Notes: a model not told the origin generated them from the letters alone. DNA of 64,000 nt from Leucobacter sp. wl10 (GCF_003569785.1 NZ_KZ983997.1:62001-126000), one strand, 5' to 3'. Positions 35,497-51,107 are shown, numbered from the stretch's first letter. Made by a program: numbers and translations.

Positions 35497-35718
35497 CTAC
35501 GCGTTCAGCCGGTGGCTCTCGTCGTGCCACGTCTCCGCCATCGGACGGAGCTTCGGTTCGTGCTTGTTCGCGTGGTGCGCGCAGAACAGCAGCTCGCTGC
35601 CGCTCAGCACGACGCGCACGTAGGCCTGTGCGCCGCAGCTGTCGCAGCGGTCCAGCGCCGTGAGCGGGCGATCCGCGGCTTCGACTTCTTCGGCGCGATC
35701 CTGCTCGAGCGTCGTCAT
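35497..35718 (-). CDS. DUF7455 small zinc-binding-like protein
   Basis: This 73-residue protein has paired metal-ligand candidates: CDSCG near residue 25 and CAHHANKH near residue 46. Such small proteins are conserved beside sigA in actinobacteria and have no established role. The motif spacing suggests a single zinc ribbon. The gene converges on sigA and shares its terminator. Confidence 0.85.
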   Translation of the reverse strand: MTTLEQDRAEEVEAADRPLTALDRCDSCGAQAYVRVVLSGSELLFCAHHANKHEPKLRPMAETWHDESHRLNA

Positions 35719-35881
35719 GGCGTCCTCCCGTTCCTTAGGTTCCCAATCGGTGCACCTCTATCCAAGCATGCCGGAGCGGGTTTTCCCCGCGGAGGCGTCG
35801 CCGGTTCGCTGAACGCGTATCCTGCGGGGGTCTGTTCGGCACTCGCCGGGGCCGTGGCCGCCCGATGTCGGAGGTCTGCCC

Positions 35882-35887
35882 TAGGGT
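35882..35887 (+). promoter_or_regulatory. Probable parE -10 element
   Basis: TAGGGT places the transcript start near 35894. The in-frame ATG at 35890 would then lie outside the mRNA, which supports the GTG at 35920 as the start of parE. Confidence 0.4.
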
Positions 35888-35919
35888 AGATGCGTCATCG
35901 AACAGAGGAGATCCCCGCA

Positions 35920-38013
<2,094 letters not shown>

Positions 38014-38043
38014 CGGCACCGTTCGCGCCGACCGCCGCGACCC

Positions 38044-38409
38044 TCACAGGGACGAGAGGTAGGAGAGCAGCAGGGCCCCGACTGACAGAAAGAGCATGCC
38101 GAGGCAGTTGATCCAGAACGCCGAACCGAGAAAGCGTGCCCGCAGATGGGCTGCGACGGCGCAGAGGAAGTAGGCCACAACGCCGACGTTCGCCGCGAGG
38201 CCGAGCCCGGGGATCCAGACGCCCGCGAAGAGGCCGGCGACGGCGAGGAGCTTGATCACGATGAGCGTCCACCACCAGTCGCGGGGGAAGCGCACGCCGT
38301 CGAGGCAGTCGCGGATGAAGCGGGGCGGCCGGAGGGAGAGCAGCGCGTCCGCGAGCAGCACCGCCGCGAGCAGGGCCTGCGGCCACCAGGGATCGGGGAG
38401 CAGAATCAC
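38044..38409 (-). CDS. DoxX-like small membrane protein
   Basis: This 121-residue protein has four hydrophobic segments and resembles the DoxX family (DWWWTLIVIKLLAVAGLFAGVW, then VVAYFLCAVAAHLRAR). DoxX-like proteins have been linked to membrane redox reactions. It starts with GTG 27 bases after the stop of a short TetR-like frame and is probably in the same transcript, so TetR-type control by the tandem palindromes upstream is plausible. Confidence 0.8.
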   Translation of the reverse strand: MILLPDPWWPQALLAAVLLADALLSLRPPRFIRDCLDGVRFPRDWWWTLIVIKLLAVAGLFAGVWIPGLGLAANVGVVAYFLCAVAAHLRARFLGSAFWINCLGMLFLSVGALLLSYLSSL

Positions 38410-38436
38410 GGTCTCACCCCCGTGCCGCCCTCGTCG

Positions 38437-38526
38437 TCATCTCGAGTCCCCGGCCCTGAAGCACCGCTCGGCGCTCTCGATCACCCGCTCCCACGCGCGT
38501 TCGCGCGCTTCCGTCCTGGTGGCCAT
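38437..38526 (-). pseudogene. Truncated TetR-type regulator N-terminus or micro-ORF
   Basis: This 29-codon frame starts at an ATG with GAGGAG six bases upstream. It encodes a segment (ARERAWERVIESAERCFRAG) that looks like helix 1 of a TetR DNA-binding domain. It then stops, with no helix-turn-helix after it, and the DoxX-like gene begins soon after. The start signal and upstream operators are intact, so either the regulator was lost by deletion or the short product is functional. Confidence 0.4.
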
Positions 38527-38546
38527 GGCAGCTCCTCGACTGCGAA

Positions 38547-38572
38547 GCGAATATGTTCGCTGAACATGTTCA
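38547..38572. promoter_or_regulatory. Tandem palindromic operators, TetR type
   Basis: A near-palindrome GCGAATATGTTCGC (38547-38560) is directly followed by a perfect one, TGAACATGTTCA (38561-38572). They lie 20 bases upstream of the TetR-like frame. The centre-to-centre distance is 13 bases. The spacing of the half-sites excludes a standard LexA box. Confidence 0.5.
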
Positions 38573-38624
38573 CTCTAACTCGGGAGGCGCTCCATGGGAA
38601 CCGCCTCCTCCGCGAATCGGGGGC

Positions 38625-41075
<2,451 letters not shown>

Positions 41076-41085
41076 AATGGAGTTC

Positions 41086-42291
41086 ATGCTACCGACGACC
41101 GCCGACAACGGCGCGAGGCTTGCCGCGATTCTGCCGAGCGGGCTCGCGACCGTCGCCCGGGGTCTCGGCTCCGAGCTGCCCGAGGAGCTGGCCTTCGCGC
41201 GCGCGAACGCGGTGGCCGAGCGGCTGCCCGCGGCCCGATCGTTCGTGATGGTCGTGGTCGACGGCCTCGGCCACGCCAACCTCGTCGCGGCGAAGGGGCG
41301 CGCGCCGACGCTCGCCGGACTGCAGCGCCGCCGCATCGAGACCGTCGCGCCCTCGACGACGGGCGCCGCCCTCACCACGCTCACGACCGGTGAGCTGCCC
41401 GGGCGGCACGGGCTCATCGGGTACCGCATCCGGCACCCGCGACTGGGGCTCGTGACGACGCTCAAGGACTGGGGCGGCATCGACGACCGGGCCGCCTGGC
41501 AGCGAGCGAAGCCGCTGTTCGAGATCGCCGGGCGGATCGGGGCGCGACCCGTCGCGATCGGCCGGCCGGCGCACGCCGCGGGCGGCCTGACGGAGGCGAT
41601 CCTCGGCGGCGCCGAGTACCACCCGGGCCAGCGCATCGAGGATCGCTTCGCGGTCGCCTCGCGGCTGCTGCGCGCGGGAGACCCGGTCGTCGCCTATCTC
41701 TACGTGGACGAGCTCGACAAGGCGGCCCACGACCGGGGGTGGCGGAGCGGAGGCTGGCTGCAGCGCCTCGAACAGCTCGACGGGGCTCTCGAGGGGTTCT
41801 TGCGCACGCTCCCCGGAGACGTGGGAGTCGCGGTGACGGCCGACCACGGCATCGTGGACGTCGAGCGCCACCAGCAGGTGATGCTCGACGCCGATCCCGG
41901 ACTCCTGGAGGGGGTCGCGGATATCGGGGGCGAGCCCCGCTTCCGCTCGCTGTACCTCGAGGACGGGGCCGACGCCGCGACCGTCGCCGCGCGCTGGGCC
42001 GCAGCCGAGGGGCCGCGGGCCTGGGTGGCGACGCGCGACGCGGCCGTGACCTCGGGCTGCTTCGGGCCGGTGGCGCCCGAGGTGGCGCCCCGCCTCGGCG
42101 ACGTGCTCATCGCGGCGCGCCGACAGGTGGCCTACTACCGCAGCACCGACGATCCGCGCTCGCTCGCCATGGTCGGGCAGCACGGCTCGTTCAGCGAGGA
42201 CGAGCGGGGAGTGCCCCTGGCGCTCGGGGGCGCGCTCGAGGGAACGGGCTTCGCCGCCGCCGTGGCGGAGGCCGCAGCGCTCAGGAGCTAG
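41086..42291 (+). CDS. Alkaline phosphatase superfamily nucleotide pyrophosphatase/phosphodiesterase
   Basis: This 401-residue protein belongs to the type I phosphodiesterase family. The first metal site is VVVDGLGHANL, the nucleophile region is STTGAALTTLTTGELPG (probable catalytic Thr), and later metal ligands are YVDELDKAAHDRGW and TADHGIVDVE. Substrates may be nucleotides or other phosphodiesters. CATAAT, seven bases, ATG indicates a leaderless start at 41086, though an ATG at 41077 is also in frame. Its stop overlaps the sepH stop (shared CTAG). Confidence 0.9.
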   Translation: MLPTTADNGARLAAILPSGLATVARGLGSELPEELAFARANAVAERLPAARSFVMVVVDGLGHANLVAAKGRAPTLAGLQRRRIETVAPSTTGAALTTLTTGELPGRHGLIGYRIRHPRLGLVTTLKDWGGIDDRAAWQRAKPLFEIAGRIGARPVAIGRPAHAAGGLTEAILGGAEYHPGQRIEDRFAVASRLLRAGDPVVAYLYVDELDKAAHDRGWRSGGWLQRLEQLDGALEGFLRTLPGDVGVAVTADHGIVDVERHQQVMLDADPGLLEGVADIGGEPRFRSLYLEDGADAATVAARWAAAEGPRAWVATRDAAVTSGCFGPVAPEVAPRLGDVLIAARRQVAYYRSTDDPRSLAMVGQHGSFSEDERGVPLALGGALEGTGFAAAVAEAAALRS

Positions 42292-43445
42292 GCGGGATCC
42301 TCGTCGCTGCGGGTTCCGAAGAGGATGTCGTCCCAGCTGGGGATCGACGCACGGCCCCGGCGACCCGTGCGCTCCTGGGGCTCTCGACTCGCGCCATCGG
42401 CGGGGTCCTCGCGGGATTCGGCCGGCCGAGGCTCGCTCGCGAGGTCGGGAACGGGAGTGGGCTTCGCCGGCGTCCCCGCGTCGTCGCCGGTGACGCCCGA
42501 GGCCTGCCAGATGCTGCGCGAGGGAGCGTCCTCGTCGTCGTTCGCCGGCGCAGCCGGGGCTTCGGCCGCGCCCCGAGCGGGGTGCGCTCCGGAGGAGCCT
42601 CGGCCCCGATCCCGCTCGCCCCTCCGCCTCCGCAGCGCGTCGAGCAGATCCGCGGTCTGGCTCAGGTCGACCGGCTGCTGCTCGCCCGTCTTGATGGCGC
42701 GCTGGTCGATCTCGCGGCGGCGCTCGTACTCCGCGTTCGTGTCGGAGAGCGCGGGGGAGGCTTCGGCCGGTTCGTCCTGGGGAGCGTCGGTCTCGATCTC
42801 GATGGGAAGCTGGGAGGTGTCGAACGCGTCGGAGTCGAATCGGGCGGGCTGCTCCGCGTTGTCGACCGCCCGCAGCTTCGGGATCAGCCGATCCCCGACC
42901 TCACCCTGCTTGGAGAGGGTGACGGCGTCCGGATTGATGGGGGAGAGCGTGCCCTTGCGATGCTCGAACGACCACACCGCCCGGTGAGCGATGTCGTGCG
43001 AGGCGAACTCGAGGCTGATCATCCAGCCCGTCTCCTCGTCGCGCCACGACTCCCACGCGCTCGCGTCGGCGCCGAGCGCGATGAGGCGCTCCGCGATCAC
43101 GGTGCCGAAGCGCTGATCGTCGTCGTCGTTCGCGTCGGTGCGCACCGGCACGGCGTGGGCCCGCTCCAGAATGTACCGGCGCTCCGCCAGGACCGGCTCC
43201 GCATAGCGCTCGATATCGTTCTCGTCGACCCCGGTCTCCTCCGCGACCTGCGCCCGGGATCTGCCCGCCCGGATGAGCGCCTGGATCTCGCGCGGGCGCA
43301 CCCTGGAGGTGTCGCGTTCTCGCCGACTCAGGTGCCGCAGCTCGCTCAGCACGGCGTCGTCGACCACCATGCGGAACTCCCCGCCGGCGTCGTTGGCCAC
43401 AATCAGCGACCGGTCGTCGCGTCGCACAAAGCGCAGTTCGTCCAT
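42288..43445 (-). CDS. sepH: Septation protein SepH (DUF3071)
   Basis: This 385-residue protein has the conserved N-terminal DUF3071 domain. It contains a helix-turn-helix-like part (SRRERDTSRVRPREIQALIR, RSRAQVAEETGVDENDIERY) and GWMISLEFASHDIAHRAVWSF. A long disordered acidic and proline-rich region follows, ending in SIPSWDDILFGTR. SepH stimulates FtsZ assembly during actinobacterial division, as shown in Streptomyces and mycobacteria. The ATG at 43445 has AAAGGGA upstream. Confidence 0.93.
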   Translation of the reverse strand: MDELRFVRRDDRSLIVANDAGGEFRMVVDDAVLSELRHLSRRERDTSRVRPREIQALIRAGRSRAQVAEETGVDENDIERYAEPVLAERRYILERAHAVPVRTDANDDDDQRFGTVIAERLIALGADASAWESWRDEETGWMISLEFASHDIAHRAVWSFEHRKGTLSPINPDAVTLSKQGEVGDRLIPKLRAVDNAEQPARFDSDAFDTSQLPIEIETDAPQDEPAEASPALSDTNAEYERRREIDQRAIKTGEQQPVDLSQTADLLDALRRRRGERDRGRGSSGAHPARGAAEAPAAPANDDEDAPSRSIWQASGVTGDDAGTPAKPTPVPDLASEPRPAESREDPADGASREPQERTGRRGRASIPSWDDILFGTRSDEDPA

Positions 43446-43658
43446 CGGCGCATCCCTTTCGTGATTCGCGATCCAGGCTGCCACAGTGGAGGCCGATCCC
43501 GTGGTATTGACTCGGCGCGTGAGAAAGTTCGGGCGCGGCGGACTTCGCGCTCAGAGAACTCGCAGTCGCCGAGTTTGCATCCGACGCGCATCGTAAGGCA
43601 GACTATGGCCGCTCGCAGGTTGGAGGTGCCGTCACACGGCACGGGAATGCAGGAGAGA

Positions 43659-43949
43659 ATGGCCACCGATTACGATGCCCCGCGCAAGTCCGAGGAAGAC
43701 GCCGAGTCGATCGAGGCGCTGAAGGAACGCGGACCCGCGAAGGGCGTTTCGGGAATCGACTCGGAGGACGCCGACAACCCGAGCATGTTCATCGGCGGCT
43801 CGGACCTCTCCGACGTGGAGCTCGACGTCGTCGTGCTGCCGCAGCAGGACGACGAGTTCACGTGCGTCAGCTGCTTCCTCGTGCGGCACCGCTCGCAGAT
43901 CGATCACGAGACCGATCTCGGTCCGATCTGCAGGGAGTGCTCGGCCTGA
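43659..43949 (+). CDS. DUF4193 family protein
   Basis: This 96-residue protein ends in two Cys pairs (CVSC and CREC), typical of DUF4193, a small actinobacterial family with a probable zinc site and no known function. The N-terminus is acidic and contains ESIEALKERGPAK. AGGAGAG lies just before the ATG. It diverges from sepH. Confidence 0.9.
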   Translation: MATDYDAPRKSEEDAESIEALKERGPAKGVSGIDSEDADNPSMFIGGSDLSDVELDVVVLPQQDDEFTCVSCFLVRHRSQIDHETDLGPICRECSA

Positions 43950-43959
43950 GAGGCGGGCC

Positions 43960-44433
43960 TCACGCCCCCCGGGCAGCCTCGATGGCCTCGGCGAGGCGCT
44001 GCGGGTGCCGCGTGGTGATGATCCAGACGGGCGCCGGATCGGCGGGATCGATGTTCTCGATGCGCAGGGCGCTGTGAATCCAGCCCCGCACGAGCAGATA
44101 GCTGCGCGCGTCGATGCCGGGGCCGATCGCCGCGCGCAGCCCCTCCGCGCCGAGGAGCTCGATCTCGCCGAGCTGGTCGGCCGGGATGGTGGCGCGGTCG
44201 GCGATGAGGCGCCCGCCGACGACCATGACGGTGGGGCTGAGCAGCAGCAGCGTCACAGCGGCGATGAGGTAGACGATGATGCCCGTGGGGAGGGCGATCG
44301 TCGCGTTCAGGGGCGTCAGCACGAGCGCCACCGCTGGAATGAGGAGCAGCAGCGCTATGAAGAGCCCGATTCCCGGGATGAGTCGTTCGCGATAGGTGCG
44401 AGTGGATACGTCGGGGGAGGGTGCTCCGGTCAT
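43960..44433 (-). CDS. DUF3093 family membrane protein
   Basis: This 157-residue protein has two N-terminal hydrophobic helices (LIPGIGLFIALLLLIPAVAL, IVYLIAAVTLLLLSP) and a soluble end (DPAPVWIITTRHPQRLAEAI). DUF3093 is an actinobacterial family usually next to dut and DUF4193, with unknown role. GATAAT lies seven bases before the ATG at 44433, so the mRNA is probably leaderless. The alternative ATG at 44442 would fall inside that -10 element. Confidence 0.88.
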   Translation of the reverse strand: MTGAPSPDVSTRTYRERLIPGIGLFIALLLLIPAVALVLTPLNATIALPTGIIVYLIAAVTLLLLSPTVMVVGGRLIADRATIPADQLGEIELLGAEGLRAAIGPGIDARSYLLVRGWIHSALRIENIDPADPAPVWIITTRHPQRLAEAIEAARGA

Positions 44434-44523
44434 GTGCTCCATTATCCCTCTCGCGGCCTCGCGTTCGCCGAGAGGCCGCCCGGCCCGCAGCCCGTTCGGG
44501 GATCGATCCGATAGCCTGTCCGG

Positions 44524-44961
44524 GTGACCGATGTCGTAGAGATCCCCATTCGTGCCGAGCAGCCGCCGAGCTACGCGCACGCCGACGACGCGGGCGCCGA
44601 TCTGCGCGCGGCCGAGGCCGCCGAGATCGCCCCGGGTGAGCGGGCGCTGATCGGCACGGGCGTGTCGATCGCCCTGCCCGAGGGGTATGCCGCCTTCGTG
44701 GTGCCGCGGAGCGGCCTCGCCGCGAAGCACGGCATCACGGTGCTGAACTCGCCGGGCACGGTCGATGCCGGTTACCGCGGCGAGATCAAGGTCACCCTGC
44801 TGAACACGGATCGCGAGCGCCCCTTCCGCGTGGAGCCGGGCGACCGCATCGCGCAGGTGATCTTCACGCCGGTGTCCCGGGCGGTCTTCGTCCCGGTGGA
44901 GGAGCTCCCGGCGAGCGTGCGGGGGGCGGGGGGCTTCGGCTCGACGGGCGTGCGGGGGTGA
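44524..44961 (+). CDS. dut: dUTP diphosphatase
   Basis: This 145-residue trimeric dUTPase hydrolyses dUTP to dUMP, keeping uracil out of DNA. All five motifs are seen: DAGADLRA, PRSGLAAKHG, NSPGTVDAGYRGE, PGDRIAQVIF and GAGGFGSTG (C-terminal P-loop-like lid). The start is GTG six bases after TAGCCT, again a leaderless arrangement. DUF3093 and DUF3710 neighbours match the usual actinobacterial dut locus. Confidence 0.96.
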   Translation: MTDVVEIPIRAEQPPSYAHADDAGADLRAAEAAEIAPGERALIGTGVSIALPEGYAAFVVPRSGLAAKHGITVLNSPGTVDAGYRGEIKVTLLNTDRERPFRVEPGDRIAQVIFTPVSRAVFVPVEELPASVRGAGGFGSTGVRG

Positions 44962-45047
44962 CCCGTCGTCGGACGATTCGCAGCCGCGCGCATGCGCGGT
45001 CGTACAGGGCCTCCGAAGACGAGGCGTGAACAAGGAGTTTGTGGAAG

Positions 45048-45716
45048 ATGAGCGAAGCAGAGCAGCGCGGAGCCGACGAGGTCGAACTGCGCGAGGAGTC
45101 GGCGCCCGAGCTCGACGATTCGAAGTCGGCGCCCGACGATCGCGCGGAGGCGGGCCCCTTCGACGCGAGCGAGGTTCCGGCGATGCGCCCGTATGTCGAT
45201 CTGGGCGGCATCAAGGTCGCGCCCCGCGAGGGACTGCAGTTGCGGCTGGAGGTGGACGAGCGCGCGAACCGCGTGGTGGCCGTCTCGCTCGAGTACGCCG
45301 AGTCGCTGCTGCAGGTGCAGGCCTTCGCCGCTCCGAAGACCACCGGGCTCTGGAACGGGGTGCGCGCCGAGCTGATCCAGCAGATGGGCGCGCAGGGAGC
45401 CTCGACCGCAGAGGAGTCGGGCCCGCTGGGCCCCGAGCTGCTGGTGCGGAGCCAGGCCCCGGCCGAGCAGGGCGGCGGCACGAGGGTGGCCCGCTTCGTC
45501 GCCGTGGACGGACCCCGCTGGATGCTGCGGGGTGTCATCATGGGCAAGGCCGCGGTCGACGCCGAGGCGCGCGAGCAGGTTGTGGACCTCTTCCGGGAGC
45601 TCGTGGTGGTGCGAGGCGAGCAGCCGATGCCGCCGAGCGAGCTGCTGCCGCTCAAGGTGCCCGCGGGCGTGCAGGCGCAGCGCCAGGCGCCGCAGGACGG
45701 GGCCCAGCAGGCGTGA
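45048..45716 (+). CDS. DUF3710 family protein
   Basis: This 222-residue soluble protein has an acidic disordered N-terminus (about 1-45) and then the DUF3710 core: MRPYVDLGGIKVAPREGLQL, FAAPKTTGLWNGVRAELI, GPRWMLRGVIMGKAA. The function is unknown, but it is conserved between dut and DUF3159 in actinobacteria. AAGGAG lies ten bases before the ATG. It overlaps the next gene by four bases (GTGA). Confidence 0.9.
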   Translation: MSEAEQRGADEVELREESAPELDDSKSAPDDRAEAGPFDASEVPAMRPYVDLGGIKVAPREGLQLRLEVDERANRVVAVSLEYAESLLQVQAFAAPKTTGLWNGVRAELIQQMGAQGASTAEESGPLGPELLVRSQAPAEQGGGTRVARFVAVDGPRWMLRGVIMGKAAVDAEAREQVVDLFRELVVVRGEQPMPPSELLPLKVPAGVQAQRQAPQDGAQQA

Positions 45717-46474
45717 GCGGCGAGCGCCGCCGCGCGGGTCTCGGGCGCGTCGTCGAGGCCGGGCTCCACGGCGAGTCGGTCTCGGCACGAGGCCTGCTGC
45801 AGGCGATCGGCGGCTGGCGAGGCATCGCCGAGACCCTGTTGCCGGCGACCGTCTATCTCGCGGTATTCGTGTTCACCCGCGACGCCCGGATATCGGCCAT
45901 CGCGCCGCTCGCGCTGGCAGGCCTGTCCTTCGCCTGGCGCTTGATCCGCCGCGAGCCGGTGCAGGCGGCGCTCGCGGGGCTGCTCGGCGTGGTCGTCTGC
46001 GTCGGGGTGACGCTGTTCACGGGCCGGGGCGAGGACTACTATCTGCCGGGATTCTGGATCAACGCCGCGTGGATCGTGGCCCACACGGTCTCCCTGCTGG
46101 TCGGATGGCCGCTGATCGGCCTGCTGCTCGGGTTCCTGCGGGGCTCCCTGACCGAGTGGCGGAGGGTGCCGGTGCTGCGCAGGGCGGCGACGGTGTGCAC
46201 GCTGTTCTGGATCGCGGCCTTCGCCGCGCGGCTGCTCGTGCAGCTGCCCCTGTACTTCGCGGCGCAGAACGGCGACACCGCCGCCACGGATGCGCTGGGA
46301 CTCGCGCGCCTGCTGATGGGGGTTCCGCTGTTCGCGCTCGCGGCGATCCTGACCTGGCTCGTGCTGAGCCGGGTGTCGGCGGCCCTCGACCGTCCCGTTG
46401 AGGCGGACGCTTCATCAGATGATTCGAATCACGGATCCGTTGAAAACACTGGGCGAAACGGCTCTTCCGCGTGA
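45713..46474 (+). CDS. DUF3159 family membrane protein
   Basis: This 253-residue protein has five or six hydrophobic helices in the DUF3159 pattern (GWRGIAETLLPATVYLAVFV, FTGRGEDYYLPGFWINAAW, VGWPLIGLLLGFLRG). DUF3159 is an actinobacterial membrane family of unknown function. The GTG start overlaps the DUF3710 stop, so both are translated together. The C-terminal tail after residue 225 is polar and low-complexity. Confidence 0.9.
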   Translation: MSGERRRAGLGRVVEAGLHGESVSARGLLQAIGGWRGIAETLLPATVYLAVFVFTRDARISAIAPLALAGLSFAWRLIRREPVQAALAGLLGVVVCVGVTLFTGRGEDYYLPGFWINAAWIVAHTVSLLVGWPLIGLLLGFLRGSLTEWRRVPVLRRAATVCTLFWIAAFAARLLVQLPLYFAAQNGDTAATDALGLARLLMGVPLFALAAILTWLVLSRVSAALDRPVEADASSDDSNHGSVENTGRNGSSA

Positions 46475-46497
46475 CGGCGAAGACGGCGGATTCGGTG

Positions 46498-46582
46498 TAG
46501 AATTATCTCGACATCGAGAGACTTTAGCTCGGCCGGGACCGTTCGGCCGGCGAAACAACCGCCGCCCGGCCTTCCGGGCGGC
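46498..46582 (+). promoter_or_regulatory. acnA promoter region with operator palindrome and leader hairpins
   Basis: TAGAAT (46498-46503) is a good -10. Directly after it lies TCTCGA-ca-TCGAGA (46506-46519), a perfect 6+6 palindrome over the expected transcript start. The leader then has CGGCCG-n8-CGGCCG and a 9-base hairpin GCCGCCCGG-cctt-CCGGGCGGC (46561-46582), ending 20 bases before the start codon. Regulator binding at the palindrome is inferred. Confidence 0.45.
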
Positions 46583-46602
46583 AGACTATACGGAGGAGCC
46601 TC

Positions 46603-49296
<2,694 letters not shown>

Positions 49297-49377
49297 GACC
49301 CGTGTATATTCCCCAACGTGGGCGTATTCGCGCAGCTTCTCCGTGGATTTGATCACTGAACCCCGCGTGATGACAGC

Positions 49378-49677
49378 TTAGATGCCCCCGCTGTCATTGC
49401 AGAATGGACCGGGTTTCTCAACCGCGACCATCACACACGCTTTCCCTGTGGACGCGCCACTCAACCCGGTACTCATGCCGCCCACGAAGGTCTCATCGAC
49501 TTCCACGAGCCCGTGGAGTTTCTCCCGGCCGTCGCGCACCATCACACGGCGGAACTTGTGCAGCCACGCCCACGCCGTCTCATACGACCGGAACCCGAGG
49601 ACGCGTTGCAACGATTGGGCGCTCATCCCGTTCTTCTGCGAGGTGATCAACACGCCAGGGCAATATACCCCATGCAT
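49378..49677 (-). pseudogene. IS1595-family transposase fragment
   Basis: About 95 codons remain of an ISXO2-like transposase. They cover the segment ITSQKNGMSAQSLQRVLGF, the TAWAWLHKFR helix and the first catalytic region GLVEVDETFVGG. The N-terminal zinc ribbon and the later DDE residues are missing, so the element is dead. No terminal repeats were found. It marks the edge of the insertion between acnA and dxs. Confidence 0.8.
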
Positions 49678-49705
49678 AGCTCTCACGGTTCTGGATAGAG
49701 GGGCT

Positions 49706-50236
49706 TCAGTGTGCGGAGTGCTGCGCGGCGGGGGTGAGTTGAGTCTGCAGTTTTTGGCGGATCCTCGAGTATCGTTTGCGGGAGGTATCGGGTTTGAGCC
49801 CGAGAACGGCTCCGGCTTCAGCGATGCCGAACCCTTCCCAGGCGACAAGTAGCAGCAGTTCCTGGTCTTGGGCCCGGAGCTTCGCGATGGCTTCTGCGAG
49901 GCTTTTGTCTTCATGAATGTGGATCTCGGCTTCTTGGGCCCGCAGTTCTTGTTTGAGGTGCTCGGTGAGCGTGAGGCGCTGCAGTCGTCCTTTCCGGCAT
50001 GTGGAGAGCACGTTCCGGGCGGTGCCGTATACGTACTGGCGGAATCGGGTGAGATCGTCCGGGAGACGGTTGGGTCGCTTGAGGAGTTCCACGATGGTGT
50101 CGCTGGCGGCGTCGGCGGCGTCGTCATAGTTCCCGAGGCGACGTGAGAAATACCCGACGAGTTCCGGAAGCATGTTGCCGAGCATCTTCTTTGCGTTGTG
50201 CACGCGAGCAGTCTCGCTCTGCTCCGGCTCTCTCAC
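49706..50236 (-). CDS. RNA polymerase sigma factor, sigma-70 family (ECF-like)
   Basis: This 176-residue protein has a region 2 (ELVGYFSRRLGNYDDAADAA, FRQYVYGTARNVLS) and a region 4 helix-turn-helix near the C-terminus (LLLVAWEGFGIAEAGAVLGL, RKRYSRIRQKLQ). It lacks regions 1 and 3, as in extracytoplasmic-function sigma factors. It starts with GTG overlapping the upstream membrane protein gene by four bases (GTGA). That upstream gene is the probable anti-sigma or sensor. The divergent exported-protein genes are its likely targets. Confidence 0.85.
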   Translation of the reverse strand: MREPEQSETARVHNAKKMLGNMLPELVGYFSRRLGNYDDAADAASDTIVELLKRPNRLPDDLTRFRQYVYGTARNVLSTCRKGRLQRLTLTEHLKQELRAQEAEIHIHEDKSLAEAIAKLRAQDQELLLLVAWEGFGIAEAGAVLGLKPDTSRKRYSRIRQKLQTQLTPAAQHSAH

Positions 50237-51075
50237 GGGGTCTCGTCCGGGGATTGCGCGGTGAGGGAGCCGGCCAGGATCCCCCCGCTGAGTTCGCCTC
50301 TGTCGTTTCCATCCCACAGTTCGGTCCAGTCGTAGAACTGTGCGTATGCCTGGGCGGCGGCATAGTCTCCGCCGCCGATCATGCGCATCCACTCGCGAGT
50401 CTGCTCAGCATAGGCGCCGCGGGATGTGGCCTGTTCCGCCGGCCAATCCACTGATCTCTCCAATACGGCTCCTATGGCCTTCATGCGACCGTCGTCGCCT
50501 GTGTCGTAGGCGGCGAACCAGGCCCGAAGCCAGGCTCTGCGCGCTTCATTTTCGAGCATGGTGTCGATCACCACGCTTTCTGCTTTCACGCCTTCTCCGC
50601 CAGGGCTGTTCGACGCGAGATACTCGCTCTGGGAGAACCGGCTGAAGAAGCCATCGAGCACGTCATCCCAGGTGACGCCGTCGGGCAGCGGCAAGTCTCG
50701 GGGCGCGACCGACGCGATATAGCCGTTGAGATCGGACGACCCCATGTCGATCCACTCAGCACCTGGAGCGCCTTCCGGTCCCGGAGTGAGCAGGTCCTGC
50801 GCCTCATCGGGCGCAGAACCGTCTTCCTCCGCATTGAACGTGCCCGTCTGCGCCCCGAAGACGCTACTCGCAATGGCGGCGGTGGGCACCGCGAGAACTC
50901 CGCAGACCAGAAGCGAAGCCACCGAGAGGTACCGCAGCCGCCTGCGCTGCCCGCGCGCTGCGACTTCCGCCAGGTTCACCAGCAGTGCGCTGGTGCTCTC
51001 ATCGATCATCGGCGTCGGCCGGGCTTGGGAGGCCAGCCGCCGGTCGAGCTCGGAGTCAAAACGGGACGGGTCCAT
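50233..51075 (-). CDS. Single-pass membrane protein, probable anti-sigma factor or sensor
   Basis: This 280-residue protein has about 47 cytoplasmic residues, one transmembrane helix (YLSVASLLVCGVLAVPTAAI, about 49-68) and an acidic extracytoplasmic domain of about 200 residues with no family I recognise. The layout, and translational coupling to the sigma gene, fit an anti-sigma factor. A zinc-binding HxxxCxxC motif is absent, so it is not a ZAS-type anti-sigma. AGGAGG lies five bases before the ATG. The order anti-sigma then sigma is the reverse of the common one. Confidence 0.7.
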   Translation of the reverse strand: MDPSRFDSELDRRLASQARPTPMIDESTSALLVNLAEVAARGQRRRLRYLSVASLLVCGVLAVPTAAIASSVFGAQTGTFNAEEDGSAPDEAQDLLTPGPEGAPGAEWIDMGSSDLNGYIASVAPRDLPLPDGVTWDDVLDGFFSRFSQSEYLASNSPGGEGVKAESVVIDTMLENEARRAWLRAWFAAYDTGDDGRMKAIGAVLERSVDWPAEQATSRGAYAEQTREWMRMIGGGDYAAAQAYAQFYDWTELWDGNDRGELSGGILAGSLTAQSPDETP

Positions 51076-51107
51076 GCCTACCTCCTAGCGGCGTTTGCAA
51101 CAGTACC

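Noticed and set aside
35890-35919. ATG at 35890 as the parE start
   Set aside because: A TAGGGT -10 element lies only two bases before it, so the transcript would begin after it. GTG at 35920 has a well-spaced ribosome binding site.
38562-38571. GAACATGTTC as a LexA/SOS box
   Set aside because: Actinobacterial LexA boxes have four bases between GAAC and GTTC. Here there are two, so a TetR-type operator fits better.
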